A DNA stretch of 64,000 nucleotides from Gluconacetobacter asukensis (GCF_014174375.1 NZ_JABEQE010000001.1:434001-498000); one strand, 5' to 3'. Positions 52,692 through 61,553 are shown, counted from the first letter of the stretch. The notes: a model not told the origin generated them from the sequence alone. A program made the numbers and translations.

Positions 52692-55049
52692 TCAATATGT
52701 CAGCGACATGCGGCCGCCGATGAAACGGGGTGGTCCGGGAATGTAGAAATAGGTGGTGGAGGCATTCCCGGCGGTGTCCGCATATTGCCGGTTGAGAATG
52801 TTGCTTGCATAGGCCGTGACCGACCACGGACCGTTTTTCGGCCGGAACGTGACATGGGCTCCGAGCAGGAAATAGGTCGGCAGGCGATAGACGCCGACGC
52901 CGCCAGGGGTGATGGCCTGGCTGTCGCGATACATCCAGTCCACGCCCCCTTCCATATTGTAGCGCGTGAAGACGTCGCTGCGATAATCGGCCTCGCCGTT
53001 CAGGGTCAGTTTGGGAATACCGGAATCGACACCGGCAAAGCTGTCGTAGAAACCCTGCCAGATCCCGGTCTTCGCGAAATAGGCATTGGTCTGCCCACGG
53101 TCGATATTGTTGAAGACCTGGTAGGTGCCGCGCTCCCAGCCGAGATTCTGCGTCAGGAAGACATGCGGAAGGGGGTGCGCCTCGATGGAGGTCTCGAAGC
53201 CCCAGATATCCGATTTCGGCGCATTGACGATCTGCGACAGCGGTCCGTAACTCGGCACCAGGAAGGTGCCGACGACCTGCTGCCCATGATAATCATCATA
53301 GAACGCAGCAGCATTCAGGCGCAGACGGTTGGGAATGAGGTCGCTCTTGAAACCCGCTTCGAACGCCAGGACGGTTTCAGGCTCGAACGGGGCGAGCTGT
53401 GCCTGCGATACGGTATTGTTGGCCGTGAAACCGCCCGGTTTGAACCCCTTGCTGGTCTTGAAGTAGAGCAATGTTCCCTTCGTCGCCTGCCACTGCACCC
53501 CCAGAACGCCCGAAACCTGCGCCGAGAGGGTCGATTCGTTGTTGAACTGCTTGTCGTTGATGCCGAAATGCCGGGTGCTGAGGCCAAGCAGGGCGCGCTG
53601 GTCCAATGTATGATTGAGCCCCCCGAACAGCGTAATATGATACGGCAGCCTGTAACTGACATGGCCGTATTCGGAAATGCTTTGCTGGGTGGACTGGAAG
53701 GCCGTCTCGCTGAGGTAACCGCGCTGCGGCAGATAGTCCGTAAAATCGAAATAATAGTTCTGCAGCATGCGCGTACGGTTATAGAACGCGCCGACATCCC
53801 ATTGCAGGCGGTCGCCGGGGCTTGAATTGCGAAGCCGCACTTCCTGCGAGAAGACATTGGCGACGATATTGCGATAGGTATCGCCGGTCGAAAGCGCCGT
53901 CGCATCCTGATCCGTGTATTCTGCGACACGTTCCGTCTCATAGGCGCTGATGGTCGAGAGCGTCACCTTCCCGAAATCATGGCTCATGTTGAGGTCGGCG
54001 CCCCAGAGCGTATTGTGTTCGCTGGGCATCAGGCTGGCAGAACGCCCGATCATCTGCGCGAACTGGGGGCGGAGACTCCACTCGGCCTGCTGATATCCGA
54101 GCTGCGGAATGGGCTGGGACGCGACGAGGCCGAGCGCGGGGCGCCCGGTCACCACCTGATCGTCATCCTGCATCCAGTGGCCGGTCAGCTTGATGGTGGT
54201 GTGCTCGTCCGGCGTCCATTTCAGCTTGGCGCGCAGCGCGCCGTCATTGGCGTTCCCCAGATGGCTGCCGTTCTGCGGGTCATATTGCCACCCGCCACCA
54301 TGAACGGTCTGGCCGGCAATACGGAACGACAGATTGCGGGCAATGGGTCCGGAAATGAACAGATCCGTCCTCGATCGGGCATAACTGGCGATATCTTCCG
54401 TGACGCCGCCATGCCAGTCGGGCGTGGGGTCGTTGGTATGGATCGAAACCTCGCCGCCCGTATCCGCCATGCCGTGGGTAAATCCGACCGGACCGGGTGT
54501 GACATCGACGTTGGAGAGGTCGAACATCTGGCCGCCCATCATGGTACTGAGCGGAAAGGCGACGTCATCGACGTAGGTCATCACCGAAGACATGTTGTTC
54601 TGCGTGAAATCGTTGAAGCCGATGCCACGGATGAAGAAGTTGGTGGTGCCGGTTCCGTTCATGCTCTGGATGGTGACGTTCGGCGCAACGCGCTGGAGGC
54701 CCTTGACGTCGAACACGCCCCTGTTGAGCAGCGTGTCGGCGGAAATATGGGTGACGGAATTCGCTTCGTGCTGGGCCTTCGAAAAACTGAAGGCGCGGCG
54801 CGCCGAGTTCACGGTGATGGCTTCCGCCTCGTCGCTACCGGCCTGACCGGCCGGGGCACGGGCCGCACCCTGCCTGGCACGCGGAGCATGGCCGTGGCTG
54901 CTGTTCCTGGGATGAGGCGCAGTGCCCTCCGCGCGGGCTCCGGACAAGGGTGCTCCAACGGTCAGCGTGATGCCAAGGGCAGACAGCATCAGGTGCAGCC
55001 TGCGCGTTTGCGCTGTGCGAGCAGTTCTATGACCGGCCATGCATCCCAT
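52692..55049 (-). CDS. TonB-dependent outer-membrane receptor
   Basis: A 785-residue receptor. A signal peptide (residues about 20-41) is followed by a Pro/His-rich linker, a plug domain (about 80-200: TLLNRGVFDVKGLQRVAPNVTIQSMNG, NFFIRGIGFNDF) and a beta-barrel ending GPPRFIGGRMSLTY, whose terminal aromatic is usual for BAM. AITVNSARR before the plug may be the TonB box. It resembles the FecA/FyuA-like receptors used for siderophores or other scarce organic ligands. First gene of the receptor-MFS-GGT operon. ATG 55040 is an alternative start. Confidence 0.92.
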   Translation of the reverse strand: MGCMAGHRTARTAQTRRLHLMLSALGITLTVGAPLSGARAEGTAPHPRNSSHGHAPRARQGAARAPAGQAGSDEAEAITVNSARRAFSFSKAQHEANSVTHISADTLLNRGVFDVKGLQRVAPNVTIQSMNGTGTTNFFIRGIGFNDFTQNNMSSVMTYVDDVAFPLSTMMGGQMFDLSNVDVTPGPVGFTHGMADTGGEVSIHTNDPTPDWHGGVTEDIASYARSRTDLFISGPIARNLSFRIAGQTVHGGGWQYDPQNGSHLGNANDGALRAKLKWTPDEHTTIKLTGHWMQDDDQVVTGRPALGLVASQPIPQLGYQQAEWSLRPQFAQMIGRSASLMPSEHNTLWGADLNMSHDFGKVTLSTISAYETERVAEYTDQDATALSTGDTYRNIVANVFSQEVRLRNSSPGDRLQWDVGAFYNRTRMLQNYYFDFTDYLPQRGYLSETAFQSTQQSISEYGHVSYRLPYHITLFGGLNHTLDQRALLGLSTRHFGINDKQFNNESTLSAQVSGVLGVQWQATKGTLLYFKTSKGFKPGGFTANNTVSQAQLAPFEPETVLAFEAGFKSDLIPNRLRLNAAAFYDDYHGQQVVGTFLVPSYGPLSQIVNAPKSDIWGFETSIEAHPLPHVFLTQNLGWERGTYQVFNNIDRGQTNAYFAKTGIWQGFYDSFAGVDSGIPKLTLNGEADYRSDVFTRYNMEGGVDWMYRDSQAITPGGVGVYRLPTYFLLGAHVTFRPKNGPWSVTAYASNILNRQYADTAGNASTTYFYIPGPPRFIGGRMSLTY

Positions 55050-55087
55050 CCTATTCGATTATTCAATATCGATATGACATGGATATT

Positions 55088-55116
55088 TCGATAGTCGATA
55101 AAATCCGGTCGTGCAA
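55088..55116 (-). promoter_or_regulatory. Probable promoter of the TonB receptor operon
   Basis: On the minus strand TTGCAC (55116-55111), 17 bp, TATCGA (55093-55088), within an AT-rich zone (about 55050-55195) that also has an imperfect AATCA...TGATT dyad about 55150. It is well placed for the receptor start at 55049. A LysR site could overlap, but a clear T-N11-A cannot be singled out. Confidence 0.4.
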
Positions 55117-55199
55117 TGAATTTTTTTGGCCTGGGAAATCGATAGGAATCATCAAATAATTGATTTTTATTGCTTTTATACCCACCCAGGAAGACGATC

Positions 55200-55488
55200 C
55201 CTGCTGCCCGGCGACGCGTGAACGCCATCCAGGCGCGATGCGAAGCGCAAGCGCGGATCGGTGTGGACAGACGGTATGGGAATGCCGGGCGCCAGTTCCG
55301 GGTCAGTATTCCGGCATCGGCCCTGTCGAAGGCGGCGCAACCTGCCTGCGGCGCGATCTCGCGCGCGGCGTGCTCACGCCCGCCATTTCGCGATCATGTT
55401 GGCGCCCCGAAGCATCGGCAGGCGCACATGACGAACGGTGAAAGGTCAAGACAAGCGAGGACGGAAGCCCCGGCCGGGGTCGCCGCGC
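55200..55488. other. Gene-free GC-rich interval between the receptor module and dld
   Basis: About 290 bp. Open frames exist on the plus strand but have no recognisable domain, no ribosome site and run into the dld 3' end. They read like decayed coding sequence (possible edge of an inserted segment). I see nothing that can be named. Confidence 0.35.
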
Positions 55489-56871
55489 CTATCGGCTCTC
55501 CCCCGGGAGCATCTTCCCCGGATTGAGAATCCCGTTCGGGTCCAGCGTGCGCTTGAGCACACGCATCACATCCAGCGCCACCGGATCATGCTCGTCGGTC
55601 AGGAATTCGCGCTTGCCCAGCCCGACCCCATGCTCGCCGCTGCACGACCCGCCCAGCGCCAGCGCGCGCCGGACGATCTTCCGGTCCAGCGCCCAGGCCC
55701 GCTCCAGCCCGTCCGGCGTGGGCGGCACGAGGATGATCGTATGGAAATTGCCGTCCCCCACATGCCCGACGATGGGCGCCGTCAGGCCGGACTCCGCAAT
55801 ATCCGCCTTCACCCCCACGATCAGCTCCCCCAGGGCCGAGATCGGCACGATCGCATCGGTCGTCATGGCGCTGTAACCCGGCCGGTAGGCCAGACACGCC
55901 CAATAGGCATGATGCCGCGCACGCCAGAGCGCCGCACGCTGGTTCGGATCGGTCTGCCAGTCGAAGCCCAGCCCGCCGCGATCCTCCACGATGCCCTCCA
56001 CCACCCCGATCTGTTCGCGCACCGATTCCGGCCCGCCCACGAATTCCAGGAACAGCGTGGGCAGCGCCCGCAGCCCGCTCAGCAGGGAATAGCGGATGCT
56101 GGCATCCATCTGCACGTCGTCGAGCAGTTCCAGTCGCCCGATCGGCACGCCGAACTGCAGGATGTCGATGGCCGTCGCCACCGCCTCCGACAGGGTCTCG
56201 AACTGCACGACAGCCGCCGCAATGCTTTCGGGAATAGGGTGCAGCCGCAACTGGACTTCCGTAATCACCCCCAGCGTGCCTTCCGACCCGATCAGCAGAT
56301 GCGTCAGATCATACCCGGTCGCGGATTTGCGCACCCGCCCGCCGGTGCGCATCACCCGCCCGTCGGCCAGCACCGCCGTCAGCCCCAGCACATTCTCGCG
56401 GATCGTGCCGTAGCGCACCGCCGCCGTGCCCGAGGCCCGCGTGGCGCACATGCCGCCGATGGTGGCCTCGCCACCCGGATCGACGGGGAAGAACAGCCCG
56501 GTATCGCGCAGCGTGTGGTTCAGAAGCTGCCGGGTAATGCCGGCCTGCACCCGGCAATCCATGTCCTTCGGATTGACCGACAGCACATCCGTCATCCGCG
56601 ACAGATCGAGGCTGATCCCACCCTCCGGCGGATTGACATGCCCTTCCAGCGACGTCCCGGCACCGAAGGCGGCCAGCGGCACGCGATGCGCATTGCACAG
56701 CGCCAGGGTCTGCGCCACGTCATCCGTGCTCCGCGCGAACACCACCGCACCGGGCATGCTGGGCGCGTGATGGCCTTCGCCATGGCTGTGCTGCTCGCGC
56801 ACGGCATCGGTGGTCGAAACCTGCTCCTCCCCCAGCCGCGCGCGCAGGGCCGCAATCAGGTCGATATCCAT
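55489..56871 (-). CDS. FAD-linked D-lactate dehydrogenase (GlcD/Dld family)
   Basis: A 460-residue flavoprotein. Residues about 40-215 are a PCMH-type FAD-binding domain (PLAAFGAGTSLEGHVNPPEGGISLDLSRM, GEATIGGMCATRASGTAAVRYGTIRENVLG); the rest is the FAD-oxidase C-terminal domain with SCSGEHGVGLGKREFL and HVGDGNFHTIIL. It oxidises D-lactate (or glycolate/2-hydroxyacids) and passes electrons to the respiratory chain, which fits an oxidative acetic acid bacterium. ATG 56871 (MDIDLI) is the likely start; 56892 is also in frame. Confidence 0.88.
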   Translation of the reverse strand: MDIDLIAALRARLGEEQVSTTDAVREQHSHGEGHHAPSMPGAVVFARSTDDVAQTLALCNAHRVPLAAFGAGTSLEGHVNPPEGGISLDLSRMTDVLSVNPKDMDCRVQAGITRQLLNHTLRDTGLFFPVDPGGEATIGGMCATRASGTAAVRYGTIRENVLGLTAVLADGRVMRTGGRVRKSATGYDLTHLLIGSEGTLGVITEVQLRLHPIPESIAAAVVQFETLSEAVATAIDILQFGVPIGRLELLDDVQMDASIRYSLLSGLRALPTLFLEFVGGPESVREQIGVVEGIVEDRGGLGFDWQTDPNQRAALWRARHHAYWACLAYRPGYSAMTTDAIVPISALGELIVGVKADIAESGLTAPIVGHVGDGNFHTIILVPPTPDGLERAWALDRKIVRRALALGGSCSGEHGVGLGKREFLTDEHDPVALDVMRVLKRTLDPNGILNPGKMLPGESR

Positions 56872-57040
56872 GCGTTCCGCTTCCCTTCGCATCCGTCCAT
56901 CGGGTCAGGGCCCTGGTCGATCGCCCGAATATAACGGCATATTCAACGCTTATCTGTCATTACCCGTCACGCAATCGGCCCCGGATGGACAATTCAACAA
57001 ACCGTACGCCTGCCTTCAGCCCGGCAGACGATCTCCTGGT

Positions 57041-57070
57041 TTCAGATTCGGACGGTCTATCGCGTATAAT
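57041..57070 (+). promoter_or_regulatory. Promoter of the cyclic-nucleotide phosphodiesterase gene
   Basis: A perfect -10 TATAAT (57065-57070) is preceded at 18 bp by TTCAGA (57041-57046). Transcription would begin near 57077 and leave a leader of about 135 bases before the signal-peptide start, without an obvious hairpin. Confidence 0.55.
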
Positions 57071-57213
57071 TGTCTTCACTGCTGAAGGGGCGACACGTGC
57101 CCGCCGCCACACCGGGCACCTTGAACGGTCATTCTTCATCGCGTCGGCATATTCTCCCCGATGATACGTCGCGCCCGGGCTCTCTGGCTGAAAGCACATC
57201 ACGAATGGGCCGC

Positions 57214-58266
57214 ATGCGTTACCCGTTGAAAGCCTCACCGATGACGTCAGGGATATTCTTCTTCCTTCTGCTCTCTGTCCTGCTTCTTTCGTACCCCTCC
57301 CCTGTGCCGGCAGCCACGGCACGCTCCGGATTCGTCATTACGGTGCTGGGTGCGCGTGGGGGCGTGCTGGACGGCAACCTCAGTGCCTACATGGTCCGAC
57401 CCGCAGGCGACGACCGCGCGGTCCTGTGCGACGCCGGGACCGCGACAGCCGGGCTCGTGGCGGCCGATCGGGCCGGGGCGCTGGATGACATTTCGCTCCC
57501 CCCCGGCACCGGCCTGACCCGCCCGGGCTATGTGCTGACGCACACCATTCGCGCCTATCTGATCAGCCACGCGCATCTTGACCACGTCGCGGGCCTGGTC
57601 GTCGCCTCACCCGATGACAGCGCCAAGCCGATCTACGCACTGCCGGCCACTCTACATGATGTGTCGGAGCATCTGTTCAACTGGCGGATCTGGCCGAATT
57701 TCGGCGACGCGGGGCAGGCCCCCACGCTGGGAAAATACCACTATCGCGCCCTGGTACCGGGCCGGACGGCACCGCTGCCCGACACCGCGATGACCGTCAC
57801 AGCCTGGCCGCTGAGCCATGGCGGCATCGAGTCGACCGCCTTCCTGATTGCGGCGAACGGGGCCTCGGTCCTGTATCTGGGGGATACCGGGCCCGATGCC
57901 GTCGAGGGTGGGCACCGCCTGGACGATCTGTGGCGTGCGGTCGGGCCGCTGGTCAGCGCGCACCGATTGAAGGCCATCGTCATCGAAGCCTCGTACGACG
58001 ACACCCGACCGGACCGGCTGCTGTTCGGTCACATGACCCCGGCCTGGGTGGCGGGCACGCTGCGGGACCTGGCGCGCCGGGCTGGCGGTCCAAGCCCCCT
58101 GCGCGGGCTGACAGTGCTGATCAGCCACGTCAAAGCCAGCCTGGCCGAGGGTCCCGCGCCGCAGGAGGCCATCCGGCGGGACCTGCTCCGGGACGCAGCG
58201 CGCGACGGACTGCAGGACGTCCGCTTCGTCATCGCCGAACAAGGACTGCGCCTGAACCTGGACTGA
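57214..58266 (+). CDS. cpdP: Class II cyclic-nucleotide phosphodiesterase, secreted
   Basis: A 350-residue metallo-beta-lactamase-fold protein of the PDEase_II family, which hydrolyses 3',5'-cAMP. The metal motif is SHAHLDHVAGL (near residue 120), and ITVLGARGGVLDGNLSAYMV, LYLGDTGPD, VIEASYDDTRPDRLLFGHMTP and TVLISHVK are typical of the family. A hydrophobic signal (GIFFFLLLSVLLLSYPSPVPAATA) precedes it, so it should be periplasmic, as reported for Aliivibrio CpdP. ATG 57214 is chosen; 57205 and 57241 are alternatives. Confidence 0.88.
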   Translation: MRYPLKASPMTSGIFFFLLLSVLLLSYPSPVPAATARSGFVITVLGARGGVLDGNLSAYMVRPAGDDRAVLCDAGTATAGLVAADRAGALDDISLPPGTGLTRPGYVLTHTIRAYLISHAHLDHVAGLVVASPDDSAKPIYALPATLHDVSEHLFNWRIWPNFGDAGQAPTLGKYHYRALVPGRTAPLPDTAMTVTAWPLSHGGIESTAFLIAANGASVLYLGDTGPDAVEGGHRLDDLWRAVGPLVSAHRLKAIVIEASYDDTRPDRLLFGHMTPAWVAGTLRDLARRAGGPSPLRGLTVLISHVKASLAEGPAPQEAIRRDLLRDAARDGLQDVRFVIAEQGLRLNLD

Positions 58267-58334
58267 GAACCCGCCCGCCTGGAAACACGCGCCGGATCTT
58301 CACAGCCCCAAACGCGGCTGATGTTCAGCGGCCC

Positions 58335-59429
58335 CTACAACAGCGACAGCAACCGCGCCTCCAGCCGGGCAGACTGTGCGGGCGCGCTGAGCGACTCCCG
58401 CACGACCTTCAGCGCGGCATCCGCCATCCCGTTCCGCGCACCGGGGGCCAGCATCGCCTGCATGGCATCCGCCAGCGCCACCGGGTCGGCGGCTGGCACC
58501 ACCATCCCCGCCCCCGAGCGCCCCAGCACCCCGTCCAGTCCCGACTGGTCGGAGCCGATCACCGGCACCCCGCGCGCCAGCGCCTCCACCGCCACGCTGG
58601 GCAAGCCTTCCCGGTCGCCGCCCGCCGACACCACGCTGGGCACCAGCAGCGCGATCGCCCGGTCCACCCGCGCCGCCAGTTCCGCCGCCGCCAGCCACCC
58701 GGTGAAGCGCAGATTGTCCAGCCCCGCCGCATAATTCCGCATGGCGGGCAGCAGCGGCCCCTCCCCCGCCAGCACCACCGGCGGCGCCAGTCCCCGCCCC
58801 GCCAGCACCCGCAGCGCATCGATCAGGGTCGCCACCCCCTTCTTCTCCACAAACCGCCCGGCGAACACGAACTGCTCCGCCGGCCCGGCGGCAGGGGCCG
58901 CCGGCTCCACCCCGATCGGGATCACCTCCAGCAGGCCGGGCGCCACCCCCCGCTCCAGCAGCTTGTCCCGCACCCCTTCCGAGACACAGACGAACAGCGA
59001 CGCATAATCCTGCAACGCCCGCCACCGCCGGCGAAAGATGGCAGGCGGCACCCCCCAGCGATAATGCCGGTCCTTGAAGGCATCGCCGCCATGAAACGTC
59101 ACCACCAGCGGCACCCCCAGCGCGCGCGCCATCGGCAACGCCAGCGCCCCGCCCCGCCCGAACTGCGCATGCACCAGCACCGGCGACAGATCCGCGACAT
59201 CCCGCGCCGCCCCCCAGCCGACCTGCCTGAACGCCGCCTGACGCAACGGCCGCAACGGCCCGCTGCCGCCTAGAAACCGCAGATCGCCCGGCAGATCGGG
59301 CGCCGACGCATCCCGCCGACACCCCACCCAGCAGGGGCGCAAGGTCTGGAACCCGATATATTGCCGCCGCATGAAGGCCTGCTCCGAAGCCGGCAGCAGC
59401 CGGTCGCGATAGACCAGCACGGTCTTCAC
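58335..59429 (-). CDS. Glycosyltransferase family 4 protein
   Basis: A 364-residue GT-B fold transferase of the GT4 family. LVHAQFGRGGALALPMARALGVPLVVTFHGGDA, VSEGVRDKLLERG, QFVFAGRFVEKKGVATLIDAL and the EGLPSVAVEALARGVPVIGSD motif near residue 270 are as expected. It transfers a sugar from a nucleotide donor in exopolysaccharide or LPS assembly. Donor and acceptor are unknown. It overlaps the GT9 gene by ATGA and is read with it; it converges on cpdP. Confidence 0.88.
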   Translation of the reverse strand: MKTVLVYRDRLLPASEQAFMRRQYIGFQTLRPCWVGCRRDASAPDLPGDLRFLGGSGPLRPLRQAAFRQVGWGAARDVADLSPVLVHAQFGRGGALALPMARALGVPLVVTFHGGDAFKDRHYRWGVPPAIFRRRWRALQDYASLFVCVSEGVRDKLLERGVAPGLLEVIPIGVEPAAPAAGPAEQFVFAGRFVEKKGVATLIDALRVLAGRGLAPPVVLAGEGPLLPAMRNYAAGLDNLRFTGWLAAAELAARVDRAIALLVPSVVSAGGDREGLPSVAVEALARGVPVIGSDQSGLDGVLGRSGAGMVVPAADPVALADAMQAMLAPGARNGMADAALKVVRESLSAPAQSARLEARLLSLL

Positions 59430-60358
59430 GCGGGCACCCCCCGCCCGCCGCGCACGGCAGCCCCCCGCTCCAGCAGAGCGACCGCCGCCTCCACCACCGG
59501 CGCCACCTCCAGCCCCGCGATCGGGGCACTGCCTTCCGGCCCCGGCGCCGCGATGCCAAGCGCACAGCGCCCCACCGGCCCATATTCCGACATCCGGCTG
59601 GGCCCGAACAGCCCCAGAGTCGGCGTGCCGACCGCCGCCGACAGATGCATCAGCCCCGAATCATTGCCGACAAATCCCCCGCACCGCGCCAGCAGCGCCG
59701 CCACCTGCGGCAGGGCTAAGCCGCCGCCCGCATCGACGGCATCGGGCAGCGCTTCCAGCACCGGCGCGGCCATCAGGCGTTCCCCCTCGCCGGGGCCATA
59801 CAGAATGACGGGGCGCATGCCCGGCCTTTGTGCCTTCAAGGCGCGGGCCAGCGCGATGAAACGCTCGGCCGGCCACACCTTGCCCGCCCAGTTCGCCGTC
59901 GGCGCCAGCGCCAGCCAGAACGGCCCGTCCGGCAGCATCGCCGCCGCCCGCGCCCGATCGGCCGGCGCCGTCCACATCACCGGCAAAGGCGGCGGCGACA
60001 GGCCCAGCACCTGGCCCAGATGCGCGATCCGCGCCCCCGGCCGCCGCCCGCCCCGCATGATCGCCCGCCGCCGCGCGGCCAGAAACAGCGTGACCGCCGA
60101 GCCCCGCAGGTCCACGCACAGATCCCACCGAATCCCGACGCACGCGCGCCACAATGCCAGCCAGTGCAGATCGTATTTCCGCTTCGTCACCACGATGGTG
60201 CGCTCGCGCCGGGGCATCGCTTCGAACAGCCCCGCCGCCACGGGCCCGCAGGCAATGGTAAAGCGCGCCTGCGGATAGCGGGCGAGCAGGACATCCAGCA
60301 ATCCGGTGGACAGCACCGCATCGCCCAGGCGGGTGGAGGTAATGAACAGGATACGCAT
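59426..60358 (-). CDS. Glycosyltransferase family 9 (heptosyltransferase-like)
   Basis: A 310-residue GT9 protein. MRILFITSTRLGDAVLSTGLLDVLLARYP opens it, FWLALAPTANWAGKVWPAERFIAL and FVGNDSGLMHLSAAVGTPTLGLFGPS are the family donor-binding signatures. GT9 enzymes add heptose (or related sugars) to the LPS core. ATG 60358 matches the fold start; the longer frame to 60514 runs into the repeat A9 leader region. It is cotranscribed with the following GT4 gene and diverges from ygfZ. Confidence 0.9.
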   Translation of the reverse strand: MRILFITSTRLGDAVLSTGLLDVLLARYPQARFTIACGPVAAGLFEAMPRRERTIVVTKRKYDLHWLALWRACVGIRWDLCVDLRGSAVTLFLAARRRAIMRGGRRPGARIAHLGQVLGLSPPPLPVMWTAPADRARAAAMLPDGPFWLALAPTANWAGKVWPAERFIALARALKAQRPGMRPVILYGPGEGERLMAAPVLEALPDAVDAGGGLALPQVAALLARCGGFVGNDSGLMHLSAAVGTPTLGLFGPSRMSEYGPVGRCALGIAAPGPEGSAPIAGLEVAPVVEAAVALLERGAAVRGGRGVPA

Positions 60359-60471
60359 GCGGGCCGAGCCTACCCCATCGCCCGCCCCGGCGAAATCGCC
60401 GCCTCTCCCGCAACCGCATGACAGACCCCACATCAGCCCGATCGAACGCGATATATCCTTCGAAGGTCTCG

Positions 60472-60634
60472 GAGGCTGCTTCAAAAGCCTCGATGGAGAG
60501 CGGAAGCGCGGCACCAGCCGCGCATCTGGCGGTGATTTTCGAGCATCGGAGCGGAGCGGCCTTGATGGCCGTGAGCACCGAAGCGCAGAAAACCGCCGTC
60601 AGGCCGCCGCCAGCGGGGCTTTTGAAGCAGCCTC
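60472..60634 (+). repeat. Family A palindromic element, copy A9 (class I arms)
   Basis: GAGGCTGCTTCAAAAGCC (60472-60489) and GGCTTTTGAAGCAGCCTC (60617-60634) pair 18 of 18. The inner hairpin is GCGCGGC/GCCGCGC and the core is intact, in the sense of ygfZ, whose start is 21 bp to the right. It lies in the divergent gap with the GT9 gene. Confidence 0.88.
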
Positions 60635-60655
60635 TCAGCTTGTAGGATCGGCACC

Positions 60656-61498
60656 ATGGTTGACCCGACACACCTCGCCCATCTTCCGGACCGGTCCGTG
60701 CTGGCCCTCTCCGGCCTCGACCGGCACAGTTTCCTCCAGGGGCTGGTCTCCAACGACGTCACCGAAGTCGCCCCCGGCCACGCGGTCTGGGCCGCGCTGC
60801 TGACGGCGCAGGGGCGCTGGGTGGCCGATTTCTTCCTCTTCGCCGACCCGGACGGCGCGCGCCTGCTGCTGGATTGCGAGGCCGCACAGGCCGACATGCT
60901 GCGCCAGCGCCTGCTGCGCTACCGCCTGCGCTCCGACGTCTCGATCGACCAGACCGGCTTTGCCGTCCACGCCGCCTGGGGCGCGGTGCCGCCGATGATC
61001 GATTCCGCCATCGGCGCGCCCGACCCGCGCCTGGCCGAGGCCGGCTGGCGGCTGCTGCTGCCGCGTCCGGCGGAAGACGCGGCCGACCACGCCGCCTACG
61101 ACGCCCACCGCCTGTCCCTGGGCCTGCCCGACGGCTCGCGCGACTGCGAGGACGGCAAGACCCTGCTTCTGGAAGCCAATTTCGAGGTCCTGAACGGCAT
61201 TTCCTGGACCAAGGGCTGCTATATGGGCCAGGAACTCACCGCCCGCACCCGCTATCGCGGCCTGGTCAAGCGCAAGCTGCTGCCGGTCTCCGGCGCGGCC
61301 CTGCCGCCCCCTGGCACGCCCCTGCTCCAGGCGGGAAGGGAAGCCGGGCACATGGCCTCCTCCCGCGACGGCCACGGGCTGGCGATGGTGCGCCTGGCCC
61401 ATCGCAGCGGCGAACTGACGACCGAAGCCGGCCATTCGGTGCAGGTCCACATCCCCGACTGGCTGGCCCTGCCGGAAGCCGACGCGCCGAAGGACTGA
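60656..61498 (+). CDS. ygfZ: YgfZ/IBA57-family folate-binding protein for Fe-S cluster assembly
   Basis: A 280-residue GcvT-like protein. The diagnostic segment is [30 protein letters not shown] (near residue 185), including KGCYxGQE with the conserved cysteine. It begins [26 protein letters not shown], usual for the family. Such proteins use folate and assist maturation of certain [4Fe-4S] enzymes, for example those bearing radical SAM. ATG 60656 is used. A strong hairpin follows the stop. Confidence 0.9.
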   Translation: MVDPTHLAHLPDRSVLALSGLDRHSFLQGLVSNDVTEVAPGHAVWAALLTAQGRWVADFFLFADPDGARLLLDCEAAQADMLRQRLLRYRLRSDVSIDQTGFAVHAAWGAVPPMIDSAIGAPDPRLAEAGWRLLLPRPAEDAADHAAYDAHRLSLGLPDGSRDCEDGKTLLLEANFEVLNGISWTKGCYMGQELTARTRYRGLVKRKLLPVSGAALPPPGTPLLQAGREAGHMASSRDGHGLAMVRLAHRSGELTTEAGHSVQVHIPDWLALPEADAPKD

Positions 61499-61505
61499 GC
61501 CTATC

Positions 61506-61534
61506 GCGCGGCACCTGCTGGACAGGTGCCGCGC
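61506..61534 (+). terminator. Perfect hairpin between ygfZ and hisI
   Basis: GCGCGGCACCTG (61506-61517), loop CTGGA, CAGGTGCCGCGC (61523-61534): a 12 bp stem starting 8 bp after the ygfZ stop. It ends 1 bp before an in-frame ATG (61536), which argues for hisI initiating later at 61554 after GGAG. There is no U run. Confidence 0.55.
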
Positions 61535-61553
61535 CATGGAGTGTTGTGCCGCC

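Noticed and set aside
55170-55526. Possible gene in the gap beside dld
   Set aside because: No recognisable domain or ribosome site; it runs into the end of dld and shifts from AT-rich to GC-rich DNA. At best decayed sequence.
58267-58334. Fragment GGAAACACGCGCCGGATC resembling the right half of a family A copy
   Set aside because: Only about 18 bases match, no arm pairs with it and the core is absent; too little to call.
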